A stretch of DNA of 64,000 nucleotides from Planctomycetota bacterium (GTDB lineage: Bacteria; Planctomycetota; UBA1135; UBA2386), in assembly GCA_019636245.1 (NCBI GenBank), contig JAHBXX010000005.1, positions 62,001-126,000 of the forward strand. The letters are read 5' to 3'. Positions 32,891-42,129 of the stretch are shown here, piece after piece. A model generated the notes under the pieces. That model was not told where the DNA came from and did no database searches. It was given only the letters and a program-made list of their open reading frames with translations. How positions within the stretch are numbered: the first letter of the stretch is position 1; every line of letters starts with the position of its first letter. The position numbers were made by a program, and so were the translations under genes.

Positions 32891-35800
32891 TCAGCCGGCA
32901 CGGCGGATCCACTCGGCGGCGACCGCCTCGAGGTCCAGGGTCGGGTCGTCGGCACGGCCGAAGTGGCAGGCCTCGATGCGCTCGATCGCGGCGCGCAGCT
33001 GGCGGCGCGCGGCCTCGTCGAGCCGCCCGTGCGCTTCGGCCCGGTAGAGCACCTCGAGCACGGTGAACGGCGAGACGTGGGCCGGCATGCGCAGCAACGG
33101 CGGGGCGCCCTGGCCGGGACCGGAACGCGGCCGCGCCGTCAGGAACCAGGCGCCGTAGCCGAGGAAGCCGGCGCCGACCAGCAGCCACGCCCACGGCGGA
33201 TTGCCGCCGCCGTAGCCGCCCGCCAGCGCGACCTCGGCGGTGACGGTCTCGAGGTCGGCGTCGGCGTAGCGCTGGTAGACGACCGCGACGTCGTCGCGGG
33301 TCGGCCGGCCGAACACGAAGCTGCGCGGCCGCGCGCCCTCGCGGGCCGGGACCAGCGTCAGGAGCCAGCGGCGCTCGCTCTCGATCGTCCGCTGGTCCTC
33401 GGCGAACCGCACCACGGCCGCCCCCTGGTCGTCGCGCTTCTGCACCACGAACCCGGGCGCATCGACGGCGAGGAAGGCCTCGAGGTCGGGCACCAGGCCG
33501 GTCGCGGTCGCCTTGACCTCGAGCACCACCTTGCCCTCGTCGGCGCGCCGCTCGTCGAGGATCTGCGTGACCTTCAGGTCCGCGCACGGCCGCGCGACGG
33601 CCGGCGCCGCCGCATCGATCGCCACCGGCGAACTGCCGACCGGCAGCACCGTGTAGCCCGACGTGTCGAGGAAGTCGAAGTCGATCTGCACCGGCGGGAT
33701 GCGGTCGACCTGCGGCCCGCGCGCACGCAGCAGCAGCCACGCGTACGGCGTCGCCCGCCAGCCCGGCGCGGCCGTCGGCCGCGACGCCATCTGCTCGCCG
33801 TTGAAGGTCACCGACACCACCTCGAAACTCTCCTGCAGCGCGGCCGTGACCGCCTCCTGGAAGCGGTCGCGGTAGTTCTCGAGCGGCCGCCCGTAGTTCC
33901 AGGCGTAGCTCATGTTGTTCTGGTTCTGCGCGTACTTGACGAAGCCGCCGCTCTCGCGCTCGATCTCCGGCGAGTGCACGATGTCCACGCGCACGCCGAA
34001 CGGCGCCGTGCCGACCGCGGTCGCCCCGTCGACGACCACCTCGAGGCGCAGTTCGCGCAGCAGGTCGCGGTAGTAGTCCCAGACCTTCTTCGCCTCGGCC
34101 GCCTGCGGATGGTCGCCGACGACCTCGAACCCGGCCTCGAGGTAGCGGTACTTGATCTGCGGCTTCACGGCCGACATCCGGGTGAACAGTCCGTTGGCGA
34201 ACATCGCCAGGTGCCGCTCGCGGCTGCCGTCGGGCAGCCCGTCGATCGCCTCCCGGATGCGCGGCAGCTGGTTCTTCGCCAGCACCGTGTCCTCGTCGAT
34301 CGCGCCGAGGTCCGAGGCGCCGAGCGCGGCGTAGAACCAGACGTCGAACGGCCGCGTCGTCTCCTGGTCGAGCCGCAGGTCGGCGGCGATCGAGAGGTAG
34401 TGCTCCGCGGCGCGGTCGAACAGCTCGAACGCGGCCTTGCGCGTGGCGGCGAAGTCGCTGCTGCCGCCCAGCTCCCGTGTGAAGTTGTTGCGGTCGTGCA
34501 GCACGGAGGCGACGGCGACCAGCAGCGCCCAGTGCGGCCCCCGCTTCTCGAGCGCCCGCCTGGCGACCTCGAGCGCCGTGTCGTAGCCGCGCGCGACCTC
34601 GAGCAGGGTCTCCCGCTGCGAGCGGCGGGTCTTCGCCTGCTCCTGCACGTCGGGCCGGCGCCAGATCGTCGCCAGGTTGGTGCGCATCTTGCCCAGCAGC
34701 TCGCCGAGCAGCACCGGGTCCAGTTCCGCGACGTCGCCGAACACGCGCTCGATGGTCTCGAGCCGGTAGACCTCGGCGGTGCTGTGCGCGGCGACGAACG
34801 CCTCGCCGAGCAGGTTCGCATCGACGCCGCCGATCGGCAGCTGCCGCAGGCGCTCGACCCAGCTGCCGAGGTCCTGCAGGTTGCGCTCCTGCTTGCTGCG
34901 CGTCAGCGGAATGCCGCTGGCGCGCCGCTCGAACCCGTACATGAACATGTACGAGTTGGTGCGACGGGAGCTGTTCGGGTTGTTGTTGCGCACCCAGACG
35001 CGCAGGAACTCGTGCGCCAGCTCCTTGGCCTTGCGCGGATTGACCGCGGCCAGCTGCTCGATGAACGGGAACGCGCGCTCGGGCTCGTTGAGCTTCAGGA
35101 AGAGCTGCGCCGACACGGTCGTGAAGTGCGGCTGCAGCGCATCGTCGAGCAGCGTGGCCCACTGCGGCCCCGGCTGCGCGGCGATCAGGTCGACCGGCTC
35201 GACGGCGCGCACCTGGCCGCCGCCGCCGCGGCGCTGCGTGGTCCAGAAGATGTTGCCGTACTCGTCGCGCTCCATGACCGGACCCATCGTGTCCGACTGC
35301 GAGTTCTGCACGCTGTAGGCCGCCTCGGCGATCCAGGCCGACGCCAGCAGGCCCAACGTCGGCCGCCACTGCTCGGCGAGCCGCGGCGCCACGCGCAGCA
35401 GCGCGTCGACCGCGGTCTTCTGCAGCTGCAGCACCTTGGCGCGGTAGTCGGTGTCCTGCGGCTTCTCCTGGAAGCCCTTGGCCACCTGCCCGCCGATCGT
35501 CGCCACGATCTCCATGCCGCGCTCGGGGCGCTGCGTGAAGCTGTCGGCCAGCCACTGCGGTCCGAGATCGCTCCGCACGCGCGGCGCCAGCTCGACGGCG
35601 CGCAGCAGCGCCTCGGCCTTCTCGGCCTCGCCGACCTCGCCGGCGGCCAGGGCCGCCTGCGTCGCCGACCACGCCCGTTCGAGGTGGACGCGGCTCTTGT
35701 CGACCCCGAACAGGGCCATGCTGCAGCGCGCCAGCAGGTTCAGGCCCTCGCGGTCGTTCGCGGACTCGGCCTCGGCCGGCGTCGGCAGGAACGGCGCCAG

Positions 35801-36739
35801 CTCGCGCTCCTGGCCGAGCGCCGCCAGCAGCAGCGCCGCCTCGCGGCGATCGAGCCGCTGCTGCGCCGCCGGCCGGTCGGCTTCGGCCAGCAGCAGCCGC
35901 ACCAGCTCCTCCACGACGCTGCCCAGTTCGATCGCTCGGGCGACGATCGGCGCCAGCTTCGCCGCCTGCTTCTTGTCGAAGCCGCCGGGCGCGACGCCGG
36001 CCAGCGCCAGGGCGTCGGCGAACGTGAAGTGGTTCTTCTCCTGCAGGTTGGCCGGTCCACGCGGCTCTGCCGGCGGCGGCGCGTTGAGCAGGGCACCCAG
36101 GAAGTGCTCGTAGGCGGGCTGGCGCTCCGGCTCGGCGAAGGCCTGCAGGCACGCGGCCACGCGGTCCCACCGGCCCAAAGTGACGTCGCGCTGCAGCCGT
36201 TCGAACTCCTGCTGCAGGCGCTGGTCGTCGGGCGCAGCCGCCGCGACCACCTGGCCGCCGGCCGCCGTGGGCGGCGCCGGGTCCGCCTTGCCGGCGAACT
36301 GGGCCTCGAGCAGGGCCTGGACCTCCTCGATCGACAGCGGCGCGGCGCCATCGGCCGGCCCCCTGGCCGCCGCCGGCCCGGACGCCTCCGGCTCCGGCAG
36401 CGCCCAGGCCTGCAGGATCGCCGACGGTCGGCGGTCGAAGCGCAGCTGCTTCCACTTCTGCAGCCGTGGGCTCGGGGCGGCCGACGGCGTGGTGGCCGCA
36501 GCGCCGGCGGCCTCGGCGGCGGCTCCCGGCGCGGCCTTCGGATCCTGCGCCGCCGGCGACGAGCTCGGGCTCTGCAGGGTCTGCAGCGTCACCACCGCGC
36601 GCGCCGGCTGCTGCGCCGCGGCGAGAACCGACAGACCAAGACAGCAGAGGCCGCAGGCCAACGCGCCCCGCCAGCCGGCAGCGGTCGGGCGGCGGTCGGC
36701 GCCAACTGCCAGGGGGAAGTTCGGCGAGTGGGGGCTCAT
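32891..36739 (-). CDS. Large membrane protein of unknown function at the head of the MoxR operon
   Basis: 1282 aa. ATG at 36739 follows AGGAGA; residues ~25-42 (ALACGLCCLGLSVLAAAQ) are a signal peptide. Then comes an Ala/Pro-rich stretch, a long helical domain (~160-1000, TPR-like in character), and a beta domain from ~1080 with LLLRARGPQVDRIPPVQIDF and VGSSPVAIDA. A C-terminal membrane helix (~1195-1215, WAWLLVGAGFLGYGAWFL) and a ~65-residue helical tail follow. The beta domain plus single C-terminal helix resembles BatD, but the long N-terminal part does not. Co-orientation and a 36-bp gap to moxR point to a shared job. Function not known. Confidence 0.7.
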   Translation of the reverse strand: MSPHSPNFPLAVGADRRPTAAGWRGALACGLCCLGLSVLAAAQQPARAVVTLQTLQSPSSSPAAQDPKAAPGAAAEAAGAAATTPSAAPSPRLQKWKQLRFDRRPSAILQAWALPEPEASGPAAARGPADGAAPLSIEEVQALLEAQFAGKADPAPPTAAGGQVVAAAAPDDQRLQQEFERLQRDVTLGRWDRVAACLQAFAEPERQPAYEHFLGALLNAPPPAEPRGPANLQEKNHFTFADALALAGVAPGGFDKKQAAKLAPIVARAIELGSVVEELVRLLLAEADRPAAQQRLDRREAALLLAALGQERELAPFLPTPAEAESANDREGLNLLARCSMALFGVDKSRVHLERAWSATQAALAAGEVGEAEKAEALLRAVELAPRVRSDLGPQWLADSFTQRPERGMEIVATIGGQVAKGFQEKPQDTDYRAKVLQLQKTAVDALLRVAPRLAEQWRPTLGLLASAWIAEAAYSVQNSQSDTMGPVMERDEYGNIFWTTQRRGGGGQVRAVEPVDLIAAQPGPQWATLLDDALQPHFTTVSAQLFLKLNEPERAFPFIEQLAAVNPRKAKELAHEFLRVWVRNNNPNSSRRTNSYMFMYGFERRASGIPLTRSKQERNLQDLGSWVERLRQLPIGGVDANLLGEAFVAAHSTAEVYRLETIERVFGDVAELDPVLLGELLGKMRTNLATIWRRPDVQEQAKTRRSQRETLLEVARGYDTALEVARRALEKRGPHWALLVAVASVLHDRNNFTRELGGSSDFAATRKAAFELFDRAAEHYLSIAADLRLDQETTRPFDVWFYAALGASDLGAIDEDTVLAKNQLPRIREAIDGLPDGSRERHLAMFANGLFTRMSAVKPQIKYRYLEAGFEVVGDHPQAAEAKKVWDYYRDLLRELRLEVVVDGATAVGTAPFGVRVDIVHSPEIERESGGFVKYAQNQNNMSYAWNYGRPLENYRDRFQEAVTAALQESFEVVSVTFNGEQMASRPTAAPGWRATPYAWLLLRARGPQVDRIPPVQIDFDFLDTSGYTVLPVGSSPVAIDAAAPAVARPCADLKVTQILDERRADEGKVVLEVKATATGLVPDLEAFLAVDAPGFVVQKRDDQGAAVVRFAEDQRTIESERRWLLTLVPAREGARPRSFVFGRPTRDDVAVVYQRYADADLETVTAEVALAGGYGGGNPPWAWLLVGAGFLGYGAWFLTARPRSGPGQGAPPLLRMPAHVSPFTVLEVLYRAEAHGRLDEAARRQLRAAIERIEACHFGRADDPTLDLEAVAAEWIRRAG

Positions 36740-36824
36740 GTTCTCCTGGTCGGCGCGGAACGTAGCACACGCGGCGAAGCCGCACAGCGGCGGAGCGGAC
36801 AACGTCGCCCGCGCTCCCCGCGGT

Positions 36825-37544
36825 TCAGGCGGATGCCGGCGGCAGCACGATGCGGGGCACCAGCCGGCGCAGGTCGACGAGGCGCTCCCGGGCGCTGGCC
36901 AGGCGCGCCAGATACTGCGCGCGCGGCACCTCGAACGCGCCCAGCCCCAGCAGGTGCGGGGTCGTGAACTGCACGTCGAACAGTTCGATGCCGGCGGCGA
37001 ACACCGAGCCGACCAGCGCCACCAGCGCCACCTTCGACATGTCGGGGCGGCGGTGGAACTTCGACTCGGCGGCGAACAGCGCCCCCACCTGCACGCCGTA
37101 GGTGCCGCCGACGAGTTCGCCGTCCTGCCAGACCTCGAGGCTGTGCGCGTGGCCCCGTTCGTGCAACCTGGTGTAGGCCGCGATCATCTCGGGGATCACC
37201 CAGGTGCCTTCCGGCCGGCGCCGGCCGCACTCGGTCATGACGCGGGAGAAGCAGCGGTTCCAGGTCAGCTCGAAGCCGCCGCGAGCCAGCACGCGGCGCA
37301 GGCTGCGGCCCACGTGCAGCGCCGCCGGCGACAGCAGCGCGCGCGGATCCGGACTCCACCACATCGGCACGTAGCCTTCGCCGTACCACGGGAACACCCC
37401 GCTGCGGTAGGCCGCGAGCAGGCGCGCGCTGCCGAGGTCGCCGCCGATCGCCACCAGGCCATCGCGGTCGTAGAGGTTGGGATCGGGGAACCGCGGCGGA
37501 TCCTCGGCGCGCAGGAACACGGGCTGCCGCCGAACGCCGCGCAT
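36825..37544 (-). CDS. aat: Leucyl/phenylalanyl-tRNA-protein transferase
   Basis: Adds Leu or Phe from its tRNA to proteins with N-terminal Lys/Arg, making N-degrons for ClpS-ClpAP. The 239-aa product shows GLVAIGGDLG, FPWY at 51-54, MWWSPDPRAL, the Aat core ELVGGTYGVQVG and AAESKFH (usually ESMF), and FDVQFTTPHL. ATG overlaps the upstream stop by one base (TGATG), so it is translated as the last gene of the run to its left. Clear family match. Confidence 0.95.
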   Translation of the reverse strand: MRGVRRQPVFLRAEDPPRFPDPNLYDRDGLVAIGGDLGSARLLAAYRSGVFPWYGEGYVPMWWSPDPRALLSPAALHVGRSLRRVLARGGFELTWNRCFSRVMTECGRRRPEGTWVIPEMIAAYTRLHERGHAHSLEVWQDGELVGGTYGVQVGALFAAESKFHRRPDMSKVALVALVGSVFAAGIELFDVQFTTPHLLGLGAFEVPRAQYLARLASARERLVDLRRLVPRIVLPPASA

Positions 37545-38554
37545 CAGCGGTCCTTGAGCCGGCGCAGCGTCGTGTGCTGGTCCTCGCGATCGGCCAGTTC
37601 CAGGATCTCGACGTCGCCGTCGGCCCGCGGCCGGAAGTAGACCCGCAGCCCGAGCGACGCGCGCAGGCTCCAGGTGTCCTGGCCGCCGAGCTGCTTCACC
37701 TCCAGGCCGGGGTAGCCGTAGCCCTCGGTGCAGAGCTGCAGGACGGCGTGCACGGCGCGCTCGACGGCGGACCGCTCCTTGCCGGCCAGCGACTTGTAGA
37801 ACCCAGGCGTGAAGATCGGCAGGCGGAACTGCGCCGGCGGCGGCTCGGCCTCGCGTTCGGCCTGCCGCTGTTGGCGCCGGCTCTTCGGCACCAGCTGCTC
37901 GAGTTCGGCCTGCCGCTGCTCCAAGTCCACGATCCGGGTGCGGTCGTAGGCCCGCTGGCGCGCCAGGGCGGCGTTCGCGTCGCGCAGGCCGTCGAGTTCG
38001 GCCTCGAGCTCGCGCACGCGGCGCTGCAGGTCGCGGTCGTCGCGGCGCGACGCATCCGGCTCGGCCGCCTCCCGGTCGCGCCGGGCAAGGGTCGCCCGCA
38101 GCAGGGTCAGCTCCTGCTCGGCGTGCCCGAGGCGGCGCTCGAGGTCGCCGGCGCGTTCGCGGGCGCGCGCCGCCGCCTCCCGTTCGCGGCCGACGTCTTC
38201 GCGCGAACGGGCCAGCTCGGCCTCGCGCAGGGCCAGCAGCGCCCGCAGGTCGCCGTCGGGCGCGGGCGACGGCGCGGGTGGCGCCTCGGCGCCCGGCGAG
38301 GCCGGCACCAGCAACGCCAGCACCGCTTCGAGCCGGGTGGCATCGGTCTGCTCGGCGAGCAGGGGACCGAGCACGTGCGCGGGCGCGTGCTCGATGCGGA
38401 AGCCGCCCTTCGGCGAGAGGCCGTGCTGGCGCGCCAGTTCCCGCAGGCGGGCCACGGGCACCAGCAGCTCGAGCAGCAGCGCCAGCGGCACCTCGCCGCC
38501 ACCGGCGAGCAGGCGCTCCACCAGCCTCTTCTGCAGCAGGCTCGCCTTGTTCAT
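37544..38554 (-). CDS. Coiled-coil protein with RelE/ParE-like C-terminal domain
   Basis: 336 aa. Residues ~1-85 form a small helical domain (MNKASLLQKRLVERLL...), ~105-225 a long charged coiled coil, and ~240-336 a compact domain: FTPGFYKSLAGKERSAVERA, then LEVKQLGGQDTWSLRASLGLRVYFRP and ILELADREDQHTTLRRL. The order helix-helix-beta-beta-beta with the W-S-R-L-RVYF strand resembles RelE/ParE/YoeB-type RNases. No antitoxin-sized gene is adjacent. Whether the catalytic residues suffice for RNA cleavage is unclear. It may be a structural homologue rather than a toxin. It precedes aat directly. Confidence 0.6.
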   Translation of the reverse strand: MNKASLLQKRLVERLLAGGGEVPLALLLELLVPVARLRELARQHGLSPKGGFRIEHAPAHVLGPLLAEQTDATRLEAVLALLVPASPGAEAPPAPSPAPDGDLRALLALREAELARSREDVGREREAAARARERAGDLERRLGHAEQELTLLRATLARRDREAAEPDASRRDDRDLQRRVRELEAELDGLRDANAALARQRAYDRTRIVDLEQRQAELEQLVPKSRRQQRQAEREAEPPPAQFRLPIFTPGFYKSLAGKERSAVERAVHAVLQLCTEGYGYPGLEVKQLGGQDTWSLRASLGLRVYFRPRADGDVEILELADREDQHTTLRRLKDR

Positions 38555-38579
38555 CGACCGATCCGTGCGGGCACAGTCG

Positions 38580-39122
38580 TCACGGCGACAGGGTAACGCC
38601 GCCGCCGGGGCGCGACGACCGCGCCAGCACGCCGTGGCCGACCCCGGTCGGCGCCGCCGCCGCGTCCCCCGCCACGGGCTGGGGCAGCGGGTAGATCGGC
38701 GTCACCGGGTAGTCGGTGTACTCCTGCGCGTCCCATTCCCGCTCGATGCGTTCGCGCTCCTCCTGGGTGATCGGCACCGCCGGCTGCCACGATCGCCACG
38801 CCGCCCACTCGACGACGTCGAACGGCGCACCCACCATCGCCCCGGCCTTCCACAGCACGAACGACGGGAACAGGAACACCGACAGCGCATCCCGCGTCGC
38901 CGGCGGTTGCGACTGGTAGTAGACCCACGCCAGCGGCGCCGCGACGACATCGACGGGCACGCCGGCGGCGAAGCCGGCGGTCGCGCCGATCGTGGCCGGC
39001 AGCCGCGTGAACAGCGTGCGGCCGTGGCGGGCATCGACCAGTTCGTCCGTGTACTGCACCACCGAGTTGCAGGCCGGCAGCCCGAGGCCGACGACGACGG
39101 CGATGGCGCGCCAGCCGGCCAC
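38580..39122 (-). CDS. Putative lipoprotein
   Basis: About 180 aa from the GTG at 39122, which is two bases after the stop of the preceding gene. Residues 1-17 are hydrophobic and end in GLPAC, a lipobox-like site, so it is probably attached to a membrane. A second hydrophobic part (ATAGFAAGVPVDVVAAPLAWVYY) and conserved-looking aromatic runs (FLFPSFVLWKAG) follow. There is no family I can name. The place in the run suggests a role with the PilM/PilO-like pair. Confidence 0.5.
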   Translation of the reverse strand: MAGWRAIAVVVGLGLPACNSVVQYTDELVDARHGRTLFTRLPATIGATAGFAAGVPVDVVAAPLAWVYYQSQPPATRDALSVFLFPSFVLWKAGAMVGAPFDVVEWAAWRSWQPAVPITQEERERIEREWDAQEYTDYPVTPIYPLPQPVAGDAAAAPTGVGHGVLARSSRPGGGVTLSP

Positions 39123-39124
39123 GG

Positions 39125-39754
39125 TCAGGTGCCCTTGCGCGGCTCGCGGCGGGCGAACTTCATCGACCGGATCGTCCACTTGTCGGCCAGCTCCGGCGGC
39201 GGCGTCTTGTAGCCCGACAGCAGCCGCTCGTCGGTCGCGTTCTGCAGCTGCAGCTCGCGCAGCTTCCAGATCGACTGGCCGGCGGCGCTGCCGGCGCCGG
39301 CGCCGGACTCGCAGTTGAAGAGCACCGCGTAGACGAAGTCGAGCTTGACCGCGAAGTCGTTGCGCGGCCAGGTGACGTCGACGACGAAGTCCGACGCCCG
39401 CTGCTGCCGCGAGCCGGACAGCGTCGCCGGCTCCTCCTTCGGGTCGGTGAGGCCGAAGTCGTCGGTCTTCAGGCTGGCGCCGCCCGCCTGCAGGATCTGG
39501 CCCTCGAAGTAGCGCCGCGGCATGTGGATCGTGTCCGAGGTGCTGAGCTTGTTCTGCACCACGATCTCGACCTTCTTCTGCAGCGTGCCGATCTGCTCGA
39601 GCAGCCCACCCGGGCGCTTGGCCTCCTGGATCGCCTTCTGGCTGGCGGCGATCTCCTGGTCGAGCTGCCAGATCGCCCAGCCGCCGAGCGGCAGCAGCAC
39701 CAGCGACAGCAGGATCACCGCCTTGTAGAGGTCCAGCGAGCGCAGGAAGCTCAT
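39125..39754 (-). CDS. PilO/GspM-like inner-membrane protein
   Basis: 209 aa. One N-terminal membrane helix (~12-32, AVILLSLVLLPLGGWAIW), a short coiled coil (EIAASQKAIQEAK), then a periplasmic alpha/beta domain (FVVDVTWPRNDFAVKLDFVYAVLFN). This is the layout of PilO or GspM. Its ATG overlaps the stop of the PilM-like gene by 4 bp. The match rests on layout and neighbour, not on motifs. Confidence 0.55.
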   Translation of the reverse strand: MSFLRSLDLYKAVILLSLVLLPLGGWAIWQLDQEIAASQKAIQEAKRPGGLLEQIGTLQKKVEIVVQNKLSTSDTIHMPRRYFEGQILQAGGASLKTDDFGLTDPKEEPATLSGSRQQRASDFVVDVTWPRNDFAVKLDFVYAVLFNCESGAGAGSAAGQSIWKLRELQLQNATDERLLSGYKTPPPELADKWTIRSMKFARREPRKGT

Positions 39755-41736
39755 CGCCCGCCCTCCGCCGCCGCCAACCGGTCGCCGCCCGCCGGCGCCG
39801 CCGCCCCCAGCGCCGTGCCCCGGCTGGGGCCGAACGGATCGAAGCTGTCCTTCACCCGCAGCGTCAGCTTGTAGTAGGCACCGCTGACGCCGCTCTCGGC
39901 CGAATCGCGGAAGCGCTCCTCGACCGACGCCCGGTCGGTGCCGCGCGGTCGCTCGAACGGCGAATCGGCCGCGGTGTACTCGCGGTCGAGCGCCTGCTCG
40001 AGCGCGCTCATGCGCTCGCGGAAGTCCTCGCCCCGGAAGGCGATCGTGAACTCGAGCCGGCGGTTGGGCGCCTTCATGGCGAGGTCGATGCGAGGCACCA
40101 GGTAGCGGCCCAGCTGCGGCTCGACCGAGCGCAGCAGCTCGGCCCAGCGCACCAGCACCGCCAGACCCGACTCGAGCGAGATGTCCTCGTAGATGCCCGA
40201 TTGCTTCTGCCGCTGGTCGGCGACGGTGCGCAGGCGATCGCGCACGATCTGCAGGCGCTTGTGCTCGGGCACGGCCATGACCTCGGCCAGCAGGTCCTTG
40301 TAGGTGTAGTCCTTGCCCTTGGTCTGCTCGAGCCGGAAGTTCTGCGGGCTCTCGAACCAGCGGCTGCCGAGCACCGGCCCGAGCAGGCCGTGGAACTGCG
40401 GCGGCGCCTGCGGGTTCGCCTTGTCGACGAAGGTCTGGCCGAGGTAGAGCTGCAGGTTCTTCAGCTCCATCGCCCGGCGGTTCCACTGCACGAACAGCGC
40501 CAGCCACGCGACCATGCAGGCGATCGCCAGGGGGAACTTCACGCGGTCGAAGCCGCGCGCGGGCGTCAGGTCCTCCTGCCGCAGGTCGAAGCCGTCGGGC
40601 CCGCCCATCGGCGCCAGCGCCAGGCCGATCGCCGTCGCCAGGCGCGGCCCGAGCTGCTCGGCGACTTCCGGTTCGAGGTCGTGCTCGAGCCTGGCCAGCA
40701 GGTCGAGCGGGCGCGGCTCGAGGCCGAAGACCTCGCGCAGCATCTCGCCCACGTCGGCGCCGCCGCTGGCGCCGCCGGTGATCCACAGCGCGCGGACGCG
40801 CGGCCCCCGGCCGGAGGCGGCCAGGAACCTGGTCAGTTCGCGGGCCAGCCGCTGCAGGTAGGCGGTCTGCTGCGCATCGACCTCGGCGAAGGTGACGGTG
40901 ACCTCGCGCGAGGGCGCTGGCGCCTCGACCGGCGCAGCGGCGAGCGAACCCTCCGCGGCCACCGGCAGCGCCGCGGCGACGTTCGTGGTCTGGTCGGCAC
41001 GCGCCTCGAGGCAGGCGGCGGCGAGCTGGCGCGCGGTCGCGGCGTCGAGGCCGTGTGCGCGCGCGATCGCGTCGCCGACCGTGGCGTCGCCGACGCGCAG
41101 CGTGCGCATCTCGACCAGCTGCTCGCCCTCGACGAGCAGCACCTTGACGCTGCGGGCGCCGAGGTCGACCACCGCCGTCACCGACGCGGCGGCAGCGGAT
41201 CCGGCTTCGACGGGCGTCTCGTCGCCGGCGAACGCGCCGGCCCAGTCGGCGGCGCGCCACAGCGCCATCGTGTCGAGGTCGACGGTCTCGGCCTCGATGC
41301 CGTGGGCCGACAACGCCTCGAGCTGGGTGCGCAGGCCCGCCTTCGGCACGCTGGCGACGAGCACCCGGGTGCCGCCGCCGAGCCCTTCGCCGATCTCGTG
41401 GAAGTCGACGACCATGTCGTCGACCACGTGGCTGTGGATCTCGCCCTCGACCTCGGCCTTGACGACCTTGCGGATCGCGTCGTGGCCCTTGAACGGCAGT
41501 TCGATCACGCGCAGCACCGCCTCGCGGCAGGGATGCCCGAGCCGGATGTCGCCGCGCATGCCTTCGGCGCGCGCCGCCTCGACCGCGACCGCCACGGCTT
41601 CGGCCCGCGCCGCGGCGTCGCCGCCGGCGACCGGCGCCGTGTGCACGCGCAGCAGCTTCGTCTTGCGGTAGTTGCCCTCCAGCTCGACGACCTTCACCGA
41701 GTGGTCGCCGGGATCGACGCCGATGCTCTTCACCAT
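39751..41736 (-). CDS. PilM/GspL-like assembly-platform protein (actin-like ATPase fused to periplasmic domain)
   Basis: 661 aa. Residues 1-380 are an actin-like ATPase of the PilM type: VDPGDHSVKVVELEG (phosphate 1 loop), VVDLGARSVKVLLVEG (phosphate 2) and LWITGGASGG (adenosine loop). A single membrane helix at ~397-415 (FPLAIACMVAWLALFVQW) is followed by a ~245-residue periplasmic part with a helical stretch and a ferredoxin-like beta part. So PilM and PilN functions are joined in one chain, as in GspL. Ribosome-binding site AGGTGAGAG is 5 bp before ATG. The rest of a type IV pilus or type II secretion system is not in the window. Confidence 0.8.
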   Translation of the reverse strand: MVKSIGVDPGDHSVKVVELEGNYRKTKLLRVHTAPVAGGDAAARAEAVAVAVEAARAEGMRGDIRLGHPCREAVLRVIELPFKGHDAIRKVVKAEVEGEIHSHVVDDMVVDFHEIGEGLGGGTRVLVASVPKAGLRTQLEALSAHGIEAETVDLDTMALWRAADWAGAFAGDETPVEAGSAAAASVTAVVDLGARSVKVLLVEGEQLVEMRTLRVGDATVGDAIARAHGLDAATARQLAAACLEARADQTTNVAAALPVAAEGSLAAAPVEAPAPSREVTVTFAEVDAQQTAYLQRLARELTRFLAASGRGPRVRALWITGGASGGADVGEMLREVFGLEPRPLDLLARLEHDLEPEVAEQLGPRLATAIGLALAPMGGPDGFDLRQEDLTPARGFDRVKFPLAIACMVAWLALFVQWNRRAMELKNLQLYLGQTFVDKANPQAPPQFHGLLGPVLGSRWFESPQNFRLEQTKGKDYTYKDLLAEVMAVPEHKRLQIVRDRLRTVADQRQKQSGIYEDISLESGLAVLVRWAELLRSVEPQLGRYLVPRIDLAMKAPNRRLEFTIAFRGEDFRERMSALEQALDREYTAADSPFERPRGTDRASVEERFRDSAESGVSGAYYKLTLRVKDSFDPFGPSRGTALGAAAPAGGDRLAAAEGGR

Positions 41737-41751
41737 GCTCTCACCTGTTCC

Positions 41752-42129
41752 TCACCTGGCTTCCTGGGGCCGGCTGTCGGCGTCGAAACGCGCGCGCTGG
41801 CCGTCGTCCAGCAGGGCGCGGATGCGCTGTTCGGTGCGGCTGCGGACGGCGAGCACGCGGGCGCGCAGCGAAGGCGGCAGCTGCGCCGTCTCGGCCGTGG
41901 TGTAGATCGCCAGTTCCTCCTCGCGTGCGTTCTGCAGCACGAGCCGCAGCGTGCGCTCCTGCGCCGCCGAGAGACCGTAGCGGGCGGTCACGTCGCGCAC
42001 GTAGTCGGCGTCCGCCGCCGGCACGTCGGCATCGGCGGCAAACGCCTTGGGGACCAGGAGGCCGAGGTTCATGCCGGCGGCGAAGCTTCCCAGAGCCGCG
42101 CCGAGAATCCAGAGCGGCACGCGGCTCAC
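41752..42129 (-). CDS. Small membrane-anchored protein, heavy-metal-sensor/Spy-like
   Basis: 125 aa. GTG start at 42129 overlaps the anti-sigma stop by 4 bp. An N-terminal hydrophobic stretch (ILGAALGSFAAGMNLGLLV) is followed by two long helices; LSAAQERTLRLVLQNAREEELA and ALLDDGQRARFD resemble the LTxxQ repeats of the periplasmic Spy/CpxP/ZraP group. It lies in the same operon as the sigma/anti-sigma pair. It may act as a periplasmic sensor for the anti-sigma factor (inference). Confidence 0.5.
   Translation of the reverse strand: MSRVPLWILGAALGSFAAGMNLGLLVPKAFAADADVPAADADYVRDVTARYGLSAAQERTLRLVLQNAREEELAIYTTAETAQLPPSLRARVLAVRSRTEQRIRALLDDGQRARFDADSRPQEAR

Noticed and set aside
37544..38554. 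Classical toxin-antitoxin pair
   Set aside because: Only one gene is present; the neighbours are aat and a lipoprotein, not a small DNA-binding antitoxin.
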